A DNA stretch of 64,000 nucleotides, from NCBI GenBank assembly GCA_963743275.1, contig CAVUPB010000007.1:310001-374000 (forward strand). Direction: 5' to 3'. The notes under the pieces were generated by a model. It worked only from the letters and a program-made list of their open reading frames with translations, was not told the origin of the DNA and did no database searches. This document shows, one piece after another, positions 9,092-16,419 of this stretch (the first letter of the stretch is position 1; every line of letters starts with the position of its first letter). Origin of the DNA: JALYLC01 sp963743275. GTDB taxonomy: Bacteria > Actinomycetota > Thermoleophilia > Gaiellales > JALYLC01. The position numbers and the translations under genes were made by a program.

Positions 9092-10240
9092 CTGCATCGC
9101 GGGCGCCGCGGACCCGCGCGCGCCGGCCGCCGCCGGTGTCCCGGCGGCCGCCTCGATCGCCTGCGCGAGGTCGGCCCAGAGGTCGTCGACGTCCTCGAGC
9201 CCGACGGCGAGTCGCAGCAGGCCCTCGGGCACGCGGCCCTTCGGCTCGATGCGCGCGCGGCGCTCGATCAGCGTCTCGACGCCGCCGAGGCTCGTGGCGT
9301 TGCGGACGAGCCGGACGGCGTCTTCGCAGCGACCGGCGATCGCGCCGTCGGCGAGCTCGAAGGCGAGCACGCCGCCGCACCCGGCGGGCATCTGGCGCCG
9401 GGCCAGCTCGTAGCCGGGGTTGCCGGGCAGTCCGGGGTAGTGCACGGCATGCACGTCGGGGTGCGCCGCCAGCCGTCGTGCCAGCTCGCCGGCGGTCGCG
9501 ACCTGCCGGGGGAGCCGGACGTGCAACGTGCGCAACCCGCGCAGCAGCAGCCAGGCCGGATCGGGCGCGAGCACGCCGCCGATCGTGCGCCGCACCCAGA
9601 CGAGGCGCTCGCGCAGCGCCGGCGCCCGCGTCGTGACGACGCCGGCGAGCAGGTCGGAGTGGCCGGCCAGGTACTTCGTGGCGCTCTGCCAGGCGAGGTC
9701 GGCGCCGAGGTCGAGCGGGCGCTGGAGGAGCGGCGTCGCGAACGTGTTGTCGCAGCACAGCAGCGCCCCGCCGGCGTGCGCCGCGGCCGCCGCCTCGCCG
9801 ATGTCGGTGACGGTCAGCAGCGGGTTCGAGGGCGTCTCGATGATCGCGAGCGTCGCTCCGTCGCACGCGCGCCGGAAGCCGTCGGCGTCGCCCAGGTCGT
9901 AGCGGCGCACGTCGACGCCGAAGCGCGCGAGCACCTCCGAGCCGAGCAGCTCGACCTCGTAGTAGCCGCTCGTCGGGATCACGAGCGCCTTGCCCTCGCC
10001 CAGCAGTGCCAGGCAGAGGCACGTCCAGGCGGTCATGCCGCTCGCGAAGACGGTGGCTTCGGCATCCTCCAGCGCGCCGAGCAGCGCCTCGGCCTCGGCC
10101 GCGACGGGGGCATGACCGCGGGCGTAGGGGGACGTCCCGCCGGGCTCCCGCTCGAACGTCGTCGAGCGGTCGAGCGCGGGGGAGAGCCCTCGCGATGCGT
10201 TGTCGACGAGGCCGCGCACGAGCAGCGAGTCGGGTTCCAT
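9089..10240 (-). CDS. Cys/Met metabolism PLP-dependent enzyme (cystathionine gamma-synthase/lyase-like), copy A
   Basis: Fold-type I PLP enzyme of the trans-sulfuration family, 383 residues. Lys189 in QSATKYLAGHSD is the PLP-binding lysine; ETPSNPLL and CDNTFATPLLQRPLDLGAD are the family's PLP-pocket signatures. SxRG-like and YAR contacts (Arg-rich N-terminus RSTTFEREPGGTSPYARGHAP) are present. Family members make or break cystathionine or release H2S/methanethiol; which reaction is used here cannot be read from sequence. It is the downstream member of a tandem pair (roughly four fifths identical by eye) with the gene at 10292-11389. The last 20 residues (AGTPAAAGARGSAAPAMQ) are an Ala-rich tail absent from the sister copy. 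Confidence 0.88.
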   Translation of the reverse strand: MEPDSLLVRGLVDNASRGLSPALDRSTTFEREPGGTSPYARGHAPVAAEAEALLGALEDAEATVFASGMTAWTCLCLALLGEGKALVIPTSGYYEVELLGSEVLARFGVDVRRYDLGDADGFRRACDGATLAIIETPSNPLLTVTDIGEAAAAAHAGGALLCCDNTFATPLLQRPLDLGADLAWQSATKYLAGHSDLLAGVVTTRAPALRERLVWVRRTIGGVLAPDPAWLLLRGLRTLHVRLPRQVATAGELARRLAAHPDVHAVHYPGLPGNPGYELARRQMPAGCGGVLAFELADGAIAGRCEDAVRLVRNATSLGGVETLIERRARIEPKGRVPEGLLRLAVGLEDVDDLWADLAQAIEAAAGTPAAAGARGSAAPAMQ

Positions 10241-10246
10241 GCGGGC

Positions 10247-10252
10247 AGCATT
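10247..10252 (-). promoter_or_regulatory. -10 hexamer AATGCT, leaderless promoter of copy A
   Basis: AATGCT on the minus strand, six bases before ATG 10240. A matching GGAATGC stretch precedes copy B at the equivalent position, so the promoter was part of the duplication. Confidence 0.4.
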
Positions 10253-10291
10253 CCACGCCTCGGCCGCGGGCGTGGCGCGAAGCGGCCCGAT

Positions 10292-11389
10292 CTACGCGAC
10301 GGCGATCGCCCGCGAGAGGTCGGCCCAGAGGTCGTCGACGTCTTCGAGGCCCACGGACAGCCGCAGCAGTCCCTCGGGCACCCGGCCTTCGGGCTCGACG
10401 CGGGCGCGGCGCTCGATCAGCGTCTCGACGCCGCCGAGACTCGTCGCGCAGCGCACGAGGCGCACGCGTTCCTCGCAGCGCTCGGCGCTCTCGCCGTCGG
10501 CCAGCTCGAACGCGAGGACGCCGCCGCTGCCCGCGGGCATCTGGCGCCGCGCGAGCTCGTGGTCGGGGTGTCCGGGCAGCCCGGGATAGTGCACCGCGCG
10601 CACGGCCGGGTGTCCTGCGAGCCGGCGCGCGAGCTCCTCCGCCGTCGCGACCTGGCGCGGAACGCGCACGTGCAGCGTGCGCAGGCCGCGCAGGAGCAGC
10701 CAGGCGGGGTCGGGCGCGAGGACGCCGCCGATCGTGCGGCGCACCCGCACGAGCTGCTCCCGGAGCCGCGCGTCGCGCGTGGTGACGACACCGGCGAGCA
10801 CGTCGGAGTGGCCGGCCAGGTATTTCGTGGCGCTCTGCCAGGCGAGGTCGGCGCCGAGGTCGAGCGGGCGCTGCAGGAGCGGCGTCGCGAACGTGCTGTC
10901 GCAGCACAGCAGGGCTCCCCCGGCGTGCGCGTCGCGGGCGGCCGCGGCGATGTCCGTGAGCGTCAGCAGCGGGTTCGAGGGCGTCTCGACGACCGCGAGC
11001 GCAGCGCCGGCGCAGGCGCGCCGGAAGTCGCCCGGGTCGCGCGCGTCGTAGCGGCGCACCTCGACGCCGAAGCGCTCGAGGATCCCGGTCGCAAAGCCCT
11101 CGAGGCTGTAGTAGCCGCTCGTCGGCAGCGCGAGCGCCTCTCCCCGCCCGAGGGCCGTCAGGCAGAGGCACGTCCAGGCGGTCATGCCGCTCGCGAAGAC
11201 GGTCGCCTCGGCGTCCTCGAGCGCGCCGAGCAGCGCTTCCGCCTCGGCCGCGACCGGGGCGTGGCCGCGCCCGTAGGGCGACGTGCCGCCGGGCTCGCGC
11301 TCGAACGTCGTCGAGCGATCGAGCGCAGGCGAGAGGCCGCGCGACGGGTTGTCGGCGAGTCCGCGCACGAGCAGCGAGCCGGGCTCCAC
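10292..11389 (-). CDS. Cys/Met metabolism PLP-dependent enzyme, copy B (tandem paralogue)
   Basis: Sister of the preceding gene with the same motifs: a PLP lysine in QSATKYLAGHSD (residue 189 counting from GTG 11389), ETPSNPLL, and CDSTFATPLLQRPLDLGAD. I start it at GTG 11389 because this aligns exactly with copy A and lies seven bases after a similar AATGCG hexamer; an ATG at 11401 would add four residues. Differences cluster around LPTSGYYSLEGF versus IPTSGYYEVELL near the substrate pocket and at the C-terminus, so the two may have different substrates. 365 residues. Both copies are encoded opposite to the flanking housekeeping genes. Confidence 0.87.
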   Translation of the reverse strand: MEPGSLLVRGLADNPSRGLSPALDRSTTFEREPGGTSPYGRGHAPVAAEAEALLGALEDAEATVFASGMTAWTCLCLTALGRGEALALPTSGYYSLEGFATGILERFGVEVRRYDARDPGDFRRACAGAALAVVETPSNPLLTLTDIAAAARDAHAGGALLCCDSTFATPLLQRPLDLGADLAWQSATKYLAGHSDVLAGVVTTRDARLREQLVRVRRTIGGVLAPDPAWLLLRGLRTLHVRVPRQVATAEELARRLAGHPAVRAVHYPGLPGHPDHELARRQMPAGSGGVLAFELADGESAERCEERVRLVRCATSLGGVETLIERRARVEPEGRVPEGLLRLSVGLEDVDDLWADLSRAIAVA

Positions 11390-11425
11390 GCCCGGACGCA
11401 TTCCAGCGGGCCTTGAGGCCCCGTC

Positions 11426-12268
11426 TCAGCCGGCGAGCCGGGAGGCGAGCGCGAGCATGCCGGCCTCCCGGCACCACTGCGCGGCCTGCTCCCGCTGCAG
11501 GGTGGCGTCGCCGGGGATGCCGATCGGCGCGTCGCGGCGCATCGAGGCGACGTCGAGGTAGCGGCGCAGGTCGTCGGCGCTCTCCTCGATCGCAAGCCGC
11601 TGCCGCGGCGTCAGCTCGCCCGCATGCGCGATCACGCCCTCGAGGTCGCCGAAGCGGCGGAGCAGGTCGGCTGCGGTCTTCTGGCCGATGCCGCGCGCCC
11701 CGGGAATGTTGTCCGAGGGATCGCCGCGCAGCGCGATCAGCGCGGTCACCTGCTCGGGCTCGACGCCGTAGCGCTCGCGCACGCCGGCGCGATCGACCGG
11801 CTCGAGCACGCCGCGCGGGCGCGGGTGGAGCACCGTCGTCACGTCCGAGACGAGCTGGTACATGTCGCGGTCGCCCGAGACGACGAGCGCCCCGCCGCCG
11901 CGCGCCTCCTCCTGGGCGACGGCGGTCGCGAGCAGGTCGTCGGCCTCGTATGGCGCGACCTTCGCCGCTGCGAAGCCGAACGCCTCCGCGAGCGCCGGCA
12001 GGCGGTCGAGCTGCTCGCAGAGGTCGTCCGCGAACGGATCGCGCTGCCCCTGGTAGGCGGGCAGCAGGTCGTGCCGGTACGAGGGCGTGCGCGCGTCGAG
12101 GCAGACGAGGACGGCACGCGGCGCGGTTGCGCGCCAGGTCGCGAGCAGGACGTTCGCGAAGCCCACGAGCAGCCCGACGGGCCTGCCTCCGGCGCCCTCG
12201 ACATCCGGCATCGCGTGGTAGGAGCGGTGCCCGAGGGAGTCTCCGTCGATCACGAGCAGCGGGGCCAC
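11426..12268 (-). CDS. 5'-3' exonuclease/flap endonuclease (DNA polymerase I N-terminal type, free-standing)
   Basis: Structure-specific 5' nuclease of 280 residues, equivalent to the N-terminal domain of PolA without polymerase. Metal-binding acidic motifs: VIDGDSLGHRSYHA at the start, YEADDLL and VSGDRDMYQLV in the middle, and the helix-three-turn-helix ALRGDPSDNIPGARGIGQKTA near 180-200. Likely role: RNA-primer or flap removal. GTG start. It sits just upstream of carD, on the opposite strand. Confidence 0.92.
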   Translation of the reverse strand: MAPLLVIDGDSLGHRSYHAMPDVEGAGGRPVGLLVGFANVLLATWRATAPRAVLVCLDARTPSYRHDLLPAYQGQRDPFADDLCEQLDRLPALAEAFGFAAAKVAPYEADDLLATAVAQEEARGGGALVVSGDRDMYQLVSDVTTVLHPRPRGVLEPVDRAGVRERYGVEPEQVTALIALRGDPSDNIPGARGIGQKTAADLLRRFGDLEGVIAHAGELTPRQRLAIEESADDLRRYLDVASMRRDAPIGIPGDATLQREQAAQWCREAGMLALASRLAG

Positions 12269-12275
12269 GCCGTCG

Positions 12276-12281
12276 ATCGTA
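12276..12281 (-). promoter_or_regulatory. -10 hexamer TACGAT, leaderless promoter
   Basis: TACGAT on the minus strand, seven bases before the GTG at 12268. No ribosome binding site fits between them. Confidence 0.45.
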
Positions 12282-12373
12282 ACCGCCGATCCCCAAATCC
12301 CTCGATTTCGGCACTAAGGTGAGAGACGAGGCTGCGCGAGGGAACGCCGCTGCCCGTACCGAGGGAGCACTCA

Positions 12374-12868
12374 ATGTTCAAGGTCGGAGAGATCGTCGTC
12401 TATCCGCGTCAGGGCGCCGGCAAGGTCGTTGCGCGCGAGCGGAAGCACATCCTGGGCGAGGAGCACGAGTACCTGACGATCAAGATCTTCCAGTCCGAGC
12501 TGACGATGCTCGTGCGCTGCGACGGCGTCGAGGCCGCCGGCATCCGGCCGGTCGTCGCGAAGCAGGCGCTGCAGGAGATCATCGACGTCCTCACGGGCGA
12601 CGTCGGCGAGCAGGACGCCAACTGGAACCGGCGCTTCCGCGCCCATCAGGAGCAGCTCAAGTCGAGCGACCCCCGCGAGCTCGCCGGCGTGATCCGCAAC
12701 CTGGCCCGGCGCCAGGACGAGAAGGGTCTCTCGGGCGGCGAGCGGCAGCTGCTGCAGCGCGCCAAGCGCCTGCTCGCGTCGGAGCTCCAGTACGCGCGCA
12801 AGACGGACGAGGAAGAGGCGCTCGCGTGGATCGACGACGTCCTCTCGCCCGAAGCGCGCGCTGCCTGA
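12374..12868 (+). CDS. carD: CarD family transcriptional regulator
   Basis: RNA-polymerase-binding protein that stabilises open complexes at housekeeping promoters; essential in mycobacteria. 164 residues, the usual length. The N-terminal RNAP-interacting Tudor-like domain is MFKVGEIVVYPRQGAGKV...(1-60), and the helical DNA-binding domain follows, with WNRRFRAHQEQLKSSDPRELAGVIRNL and a conserved Trp near the end (EALAWIDDVL). GAGGGAG lies eight bases before the ATG. It occupies the place of disA between radA and yacL, as in other actinobacteria. Confidence 0.97.
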   Translation: MFKVGEIVVYPRQGAGKVVARERKHILGEEHEYLTIKIFQSELTMLVRCDGVEAAGIRPVVAKQALQEIIDVLTGDVGEQDANWNRRFRAHQEQLKSSDPRELAGVIRNLARRQDEKGLSGGERQLLQRAKRLLASELQYARKTDEEEALAWIDDVLSPEARAA

Positions 12869-12891
12869 GCACCGCTGACCGGCGCGGGGGA

Positions 12892-12921
12892 TTGCCCTCG
12901 CACGCGCCTTCTCGCTAAGCT
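12892..12921 (+). promoter_or_regulatory. Sigma70-type promoter TTGCCC-18-TAAGCT before yacL-ispD
   Basis: TTGCCC (12892-12897) and TAAGCT (12916-12921) are 18 bases apart. A small GGCCGA/TCGGCC hairpin lies in the leader, which is about 60 bases long and ends with AAGGAG before GTG 12986. Confidence 0.45.
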
Positions 12922-12985
12922 GGACGCGGACGCGGAGGCCGATCTCCTTTCGGCCCACCCGCGCCGCGGACAAGGAGCGTAGACC

Positions 12986-14089
12986 GTGAAGCTGATCGTG
13001 AGGCTGGTCTTCGCCCTCCTGGGAGCACTTGCAGGAAGCCAGGTCGCGGCCAGTCCCGGGGGCCTTCCTTACGATCTTCTGTCTTCTTCTCCCTGGGCCC
13101 GCTGGACGGTCGCGATCACGGTTGGCGCACTCGCGGGACTCGTGGTCGGCTGGATCGCAGGCGGGCCGCTCGTGCGGGGGATCGGGAGGGTCGAACGGGC
13201 AGCACAGGCACGTCCCGCCGGGGAGCTCGTGGTCGGCGGAGTTGGGCTCGTGCTCGGCCTCGGAGCCGCTGCGCTGGCGACGTTCGCCGTGCGGCCGCTG
13301 CCGTACGTCGGGCGCTATCTGCTGCTGCCCCTGGCGCTCGTGCTCGGCTACCTGTTCGCCGTCGTCGGCGCGCGCAGCCATCGCTCGATCCTGCGCCTCG
13401 GCGGCCTCGGCAGCGAGGAGGACCGCGCCGAGGGACGCGAGGCGAGGGAGGCGCGCGAGGGCCGCAGGCCGCGACGCGCCGAGCGCGAGCAGCCGCGCCC
13501 TCCGGGGATGCTCGTCGACACCTCGGCGATCATCGACGGGCGCATCGGCGATCTCATCTCGACCGGCTTCGTGGATCGCGAGCTCGTGATCCCCGTGTTC
13601 GTCCTGCAGGAGCTGCAGCGCGTGGCCGACTCGACCGATCCGCAGCGCCGTGCACGCGGCCGGCGCGGGCTCGAGGTCGTGCACGACCTGCGCCTCGGCA
13701 AGCACCCGGTCGCGACCCCCGAGGTCGCGGTTCCCGACGTCACCGACGTCGACGCGAAGCTCGTCCGCGTCGCGCACGAGCTCGGCCTGCCGATCCTCAC
13801 GACCGACTACAACCTCAACAAGGTCGCGCAGATCCAGGGCGTGCAGGTGCTCAACGTCAACGATCTCGCGAACGCGCTCAAGCCGGCCGTGCTGCCGGGC
13901 GAGGTCCTGCGCGTCAAGGTGATCCGCGAGGGCAAGGAGGCCCAGCAGGGCGTCGGCTATCTCGACGACGGCACGATGATCGTCGTCGAGGGCGCCCGCG
14001 AGCATATCGGCGAGCTCGTCGACACGGAGGTCACGAGCGTGCTGCAGTCGCCGAGCGGCAAGATGATCTTCACCCGTCTGGCCTCCTAA
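12986..14089 (+). CDS. PIN/TRAM domain membrane protein (YacL family)
   Basis: Membrane-anchored putative RNase of 367 residues. About four hydrophobic segments fill residues 1-125. A charged linker leads to a PIN nuclease domain (MLVDTSAIIDGRIGDLI at about 174, then the acidic residues of DVDAKLVRVA and TTDYNLN) and a C-terminal TRAM RNA-binding domain (VKVIREGKEAQQGVGYLDDGTMIVVEGA). GTG start with AAGGAG upstream. The gene is next to ispD (4-base gap), exactly as in Bacillus. Confidence 0.93.
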   Translation: MKLIVRLVFALLGALAGSQVAASPGGLPYDLLSSSPWARWTVAITVGALAGLVVGWIAGGPLVRGIGRVERAAQARPAGELVVGGVGLVLGLGAAALATFAVRPLPYVGRYLLLPLALVLGYLFAVVGARSHRSILRLGGLGSEEDRAEGREAREAREGRRPRRAEREQPRPPGMLVDTSAIIDGRIGDLISTGFVDRELVIPVFVLQELQRVADSTDPQRRARGRRGLEVVHDLRLGKHPVATPEVAVPDVTDVDAKLVRVAHELGLPILTTDYNLNKVAQIQGVQVLNVNDLANALKPAVLPGEVLRVKVIREGKEAQQGVGYLDDGTMIVVEGAREHIGELVDTEVTSVLQSPSGKMIFTRLAS

Positions 14090-14093
14090 CCGC

Positions 14094-14795
14094 ATGCCCG
14101 GCGAGATCTGGGCCGTCGTGGTCGCCGCCGGCGCCGGCGACCGCCTGGCGGCCGACCGGCCGAAGGCGTTCGTGCGCCTCGGCGGCCGCACGATGCTGGC
14201 GTGGTCGCTCGCGATGCTCGACGACCACGATCTCATCGACGGCATCGTGATGGTCGTCCCGGAGGAGTACGAGGAGCGCGCCTCGCTGCTGGCCGACGAC
14301 CTCTGCGCCACGAAGATCGCGGCCGCCGTGCCGGGCGGCGCGACGCGGCCGGCGTCGGTCGCCGCGGGCGTCGCGTGCGTGCCCGAGAGCGCCGAGTTCG
14401 TGCTCGTGCACGACGCCGCGCGGCCGCTCGCGCCACCCGAGGTCGTCGACCGGGTCGTGGCGGCCCTGCGCGCGGGTGCCGAGGGCGTCGTGCCGGCCCT
14501 GCCGCTGGCCGACACCGTCAAGCGCGTCGGGCCCGACGGCAGCGTCGCCGAGACGCTCGACCGCGCCGTGCTGCGCGCCGTGCAGACGCCGCAGGGCTTC
14601 CCGGCGGCCGTGCTGCGCGAGGCGCTCGCGAGCGAGACGGGCGACGCCACCGACTGCGCCTCCATGGTCGAGCGGCTCGGCCACCCCGTCGTCTGCGTCG
14701 AGGGCGACGTGCGCGCGTTCAAGGTCACCACGCCCGCCGACCTCGCCCGCGCCGAGCAGATGGCCGGCGAGGACGGGGACGCGACCGAGGGCTAG
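14094..14795 (+). CDS. ispD: 2-C-methyl-D-erythritol 4-phosphate cytidylyltransferase
   Basis: Third step of the MEP isoprenoid pathway: MEP plus CTP gives CDP-ME. 233 residues. The nucleotide loop VVAAGAGDRLAADRPKAFVRLGG replaces the usual AAGxGxRxxxxxPKQ; VLVHDAARPLAPPEVVDRV and TPQGFPAAVLREAL are canonical. Spacing of 4 bases after yacL indicates co-transcription. It is separated from ispF by five inserted genes, whereas in most relatives the two are adjacent or fused. The stop overlaps by four bases with the convergent HAD gene. Confidence 0.96.
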   Translation: MPGEIWAVVVAAGAGDRLAADRPKAFVRLGGRTMLAWSLAMLDDHDLIDGIVMVVPEEYEERASLLADDLCATKIAAAVPGGATRPASVAAGVACVPESAEFVLVHDAARPLAPPEVVDRVVAALRAGAEGVVPALPLADTVKRVGPDGSVAETLDRAVLRAVQTPQGFPAAVLREALASETGDATDCASMVERLGHPVVCVEGDVRAFKVTTPADLARAEQMAGEDGDATEG

Positions 14796-15454
14796 AGCCC
14801 GAGCACCTCGCGCACGACCGCCTCGTCGAGCTCGTCGACGACGCGCTCGGCGGCGGCCAGGCGGTCCTCGCCCATCGTCCCGCGCACGGCGATGCAGCGC
14901 AGTCCGGCGACGAGCGCGGAGAGGATGCCGACCTCGGTGTCCTCGAACACGAGCACGTCGCCCGGCGGGATCTCGGGCGCGAGCAGCCGGTGGGCGGCCA
15001 GGTAGCCGTCGGGCGCCGGCTTGCCGCGCGGCACGTCCTCGGCGGCGACGATCAGGTCGATCACGTCGTCGATCCCGGCCGCGGCCAGCGTGGCCTCGAT
15101 CTCGCTGCGGGCCGCGCCCGAGCAGATCGCGACGGGCACGTGCTCGGCCGCCAGGCGCACCGCCGCCCGTACCTGCGCGGGGATGGTCGAGCCGTCGGCC
15201 GTGCGCGCGCGGTAGCGGACGTCGCGCTCGGCGACGACGCGGGCCGCCTGCGGATGATCGCGCCCGAGCCAGGCCCACACGATCTCGGGATCGGACATCC
15301 CCGCCAGGTCGCGCTCGTAGGTGGCCGCGTCGAGCGGCTGCCCGAGCTCGCCGAACAGCTCCTGGAACAGCTCGAGCACGATGTGCTCGTCGTGCGAGAC
15401 GGTGCCGTTGAAGTCGAGGATCAGCGCGCGCGCGGGCCCTCGCTCAGTCGTCAC
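14792..15454 (-). CDS. HAD-superfamily hydrolase, beta-phosphoglucomutase-like, with DxN motif
   Basis: Haloacid-dehalogenase-type phosphatase or mutase, 220 residues, with a cap domain between motif I and motif II. Motif I reads ILDFNGTVS: the nucleophile Asp is kept but the usual second Asp (general acid/base) is Asn. Motif II is AICSGA, motif III the Lys of RGKPAPDGY, motif IV FEDTEVGI. Loss of the second Asp normally cripples phosphatase turnover, so it may act as a phosphotransferase, dehalogenase-like enzyme or binder. The GTG start overlaps the upstream kinase gene by 11 bases, so the two are translationally coupled. Confidence 0.85.
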   Translation of the reverse strand: MTTERGPARALILDFNGTVSHDEHIVLELFQELFGELGQPLDAATYERDLAGMSDPEIVWAWLGRDHPQAARVVAERDVRYRARTADGSTIPAQVRAAVRLAAEHVPVAICSGAARSEIEATLAAAGIDDVIDLIVAAEDVPRGKPAPDGYLAAHRLLAPEIPPGDVLVFEDTEVGILSALVAGLRCIAVRGTMGEDRLAAAERVVDELDEAVVREVLGL

Positions 15455-16361
15455 GCTTGACGTCCTCGCACAGGCGGTCGAAGTCGGGGCCGTCGAACTC
15501 CTCGACCGCGCGCTCGTACTTCTCCATGCCCCAGCCCCAGAAGTCGAAGTCGAGCGTCGAGACGCCGTCCTGGATGGAGGCCCAGAGCGTCCAGCCGTAC
15601 TTCGACATCAGCCCGTGCAGACGCGCCCGCGCGACCTTGTTGGCGAGCGGCCGGCCGTAGTAGTGCGCGACGAGCTCCTCGAGCTGCGCGAGCGAGAGGT
15701 TCGACTCGCTCCAGAGGTTGCCGAGCTCGAACATGGGGTCGTTGTTGCCGGAGTACTCGTAGTCGATCAGGCGGAAGTGGTCGCCCGTCCAGATGAAGTT
15801 CTCGGCCAGGAGGTCGTTGTTGCACGGCACGAGGCCCTCGTCGCGCACCGCCATCGCGCGCTCGACCAGCCGCACCTTCGGGGCGAACTCGAGATAGCGC
15901 TCGGGCAGTCGCAGACCCCGCCGCTGCACGATCTCGATGTAGCGCTCCTGCACGCGGAACATGTTGAAGTCGTCGCGGAACGGCCGGCAGGCGTGCAGGC
16001 GGCGGCAGACCGCGGCCACCTCGCGCAGGCGGCCGCCCTCGCGCAGCCCCTCGGCGCTCATCGTCGAGCCTTCGATGAAGTCGAGCACGAGCGCCCCGAG
16101 CTCGGGCAGGTAGGCCACGACGCCTGCGCCGACCCCGGCCTCGGCTGCCGCGACCGAGTTCTGGTACTCGTTCTCGCGGTCGATGGCGAGCAGGCCGGCG
16201 TCCTTGGACGACACGCGCACGACGTAGCTGCGGCCACCGACGACGACCTTGTAGTTCGTGTTGGTGAGCCCGCCGGGCAGCTCGGTGATGACGCGGTCGT
16301 CGCCCGCGAGCTGCGGGACGCGGGGCAGGATGTCGTCGATCGTCACGTGCTCGTCGCTCAC
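15444..16361 (-). CDS. Choline/ethanolamine kinase-like phosphotransferase
   Basis: Cytoplasmic kinase of 305 residues in the APH/choline kinase family. PGGLTNTNYKVVVGGRSYVVRV is the ATP loop and Lys/Arg region. CNNDLLAENFIW is the catalytic loop with Asp in an NND form (usually H-x-D). LIDYEYSGNNDPMFELGNLWSE is the DYE metal-binding motif typical of choline/ethanolamine kinases. I chose GTG 16361 because GGAGG sits seven bases upstream; a longer frame reaching 16475 has no coding character. It is paired with the HAD gene and divergent from a dimethylglycine-dehydrogenase-like gene, which hints at choline/glycine-betaine chemistry. Confidence 0.85.
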   Translation of the reverse strand: MSDEHVTIDDILPRVPQLAGDDRVITELPGGLTNTNYKVVVGGRSYVVRVSSKDAGLLAIDRENEYQNSVAAAEAGVGAGVVAYLPELGALVLDFIEGSTMSAEGLREGGRLREVAAVCRRLHACRPFRDDFNMFRVQERYIEIVQRRGLRLPERYLEFAPKVRLVERAMAVRDEGLVPCNNDLLAENFIWTGDHFRLIDYEYSGNNDPMFELGNLWSESNLSLAQLEELVAHYYGRPLANKVARARLHGLMSKYGWTLWASIQDGVSTLDFDFWGWGMEKYERAVEEFDGPDFDRLCEDVKRDD

Positions 16362-16407
16362 GGGCCGCCTCCAGGGTTGGGCTGGCCGCCAAGGATACGC
16401 ACACGGA

Positions 16408-16413
16408 TAGGCT
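16408..16413 (+). promoter_or_regulatory. -10 hexamer TAGGCT, leaderless promoter
   Basis: TAGGCT is six bases before GTG 16420. On the other strand TATCCT (16397-16392) would serve the divergent kinase gene, giving a leader of about 24 bases. Confidence 0.5.
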
Positions 16414-16419
16414 TGCCCG

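Noticed and set aside
7557..12374. Very long open frame on the minus strand across radA to carD (about 1600 codons), and similar long frames elsewhere
   Set aside because: These are consequences of high GC in the third codon position of real genes; their translations are low-complexity Arg/Ala/Gly strings lacking motifs.
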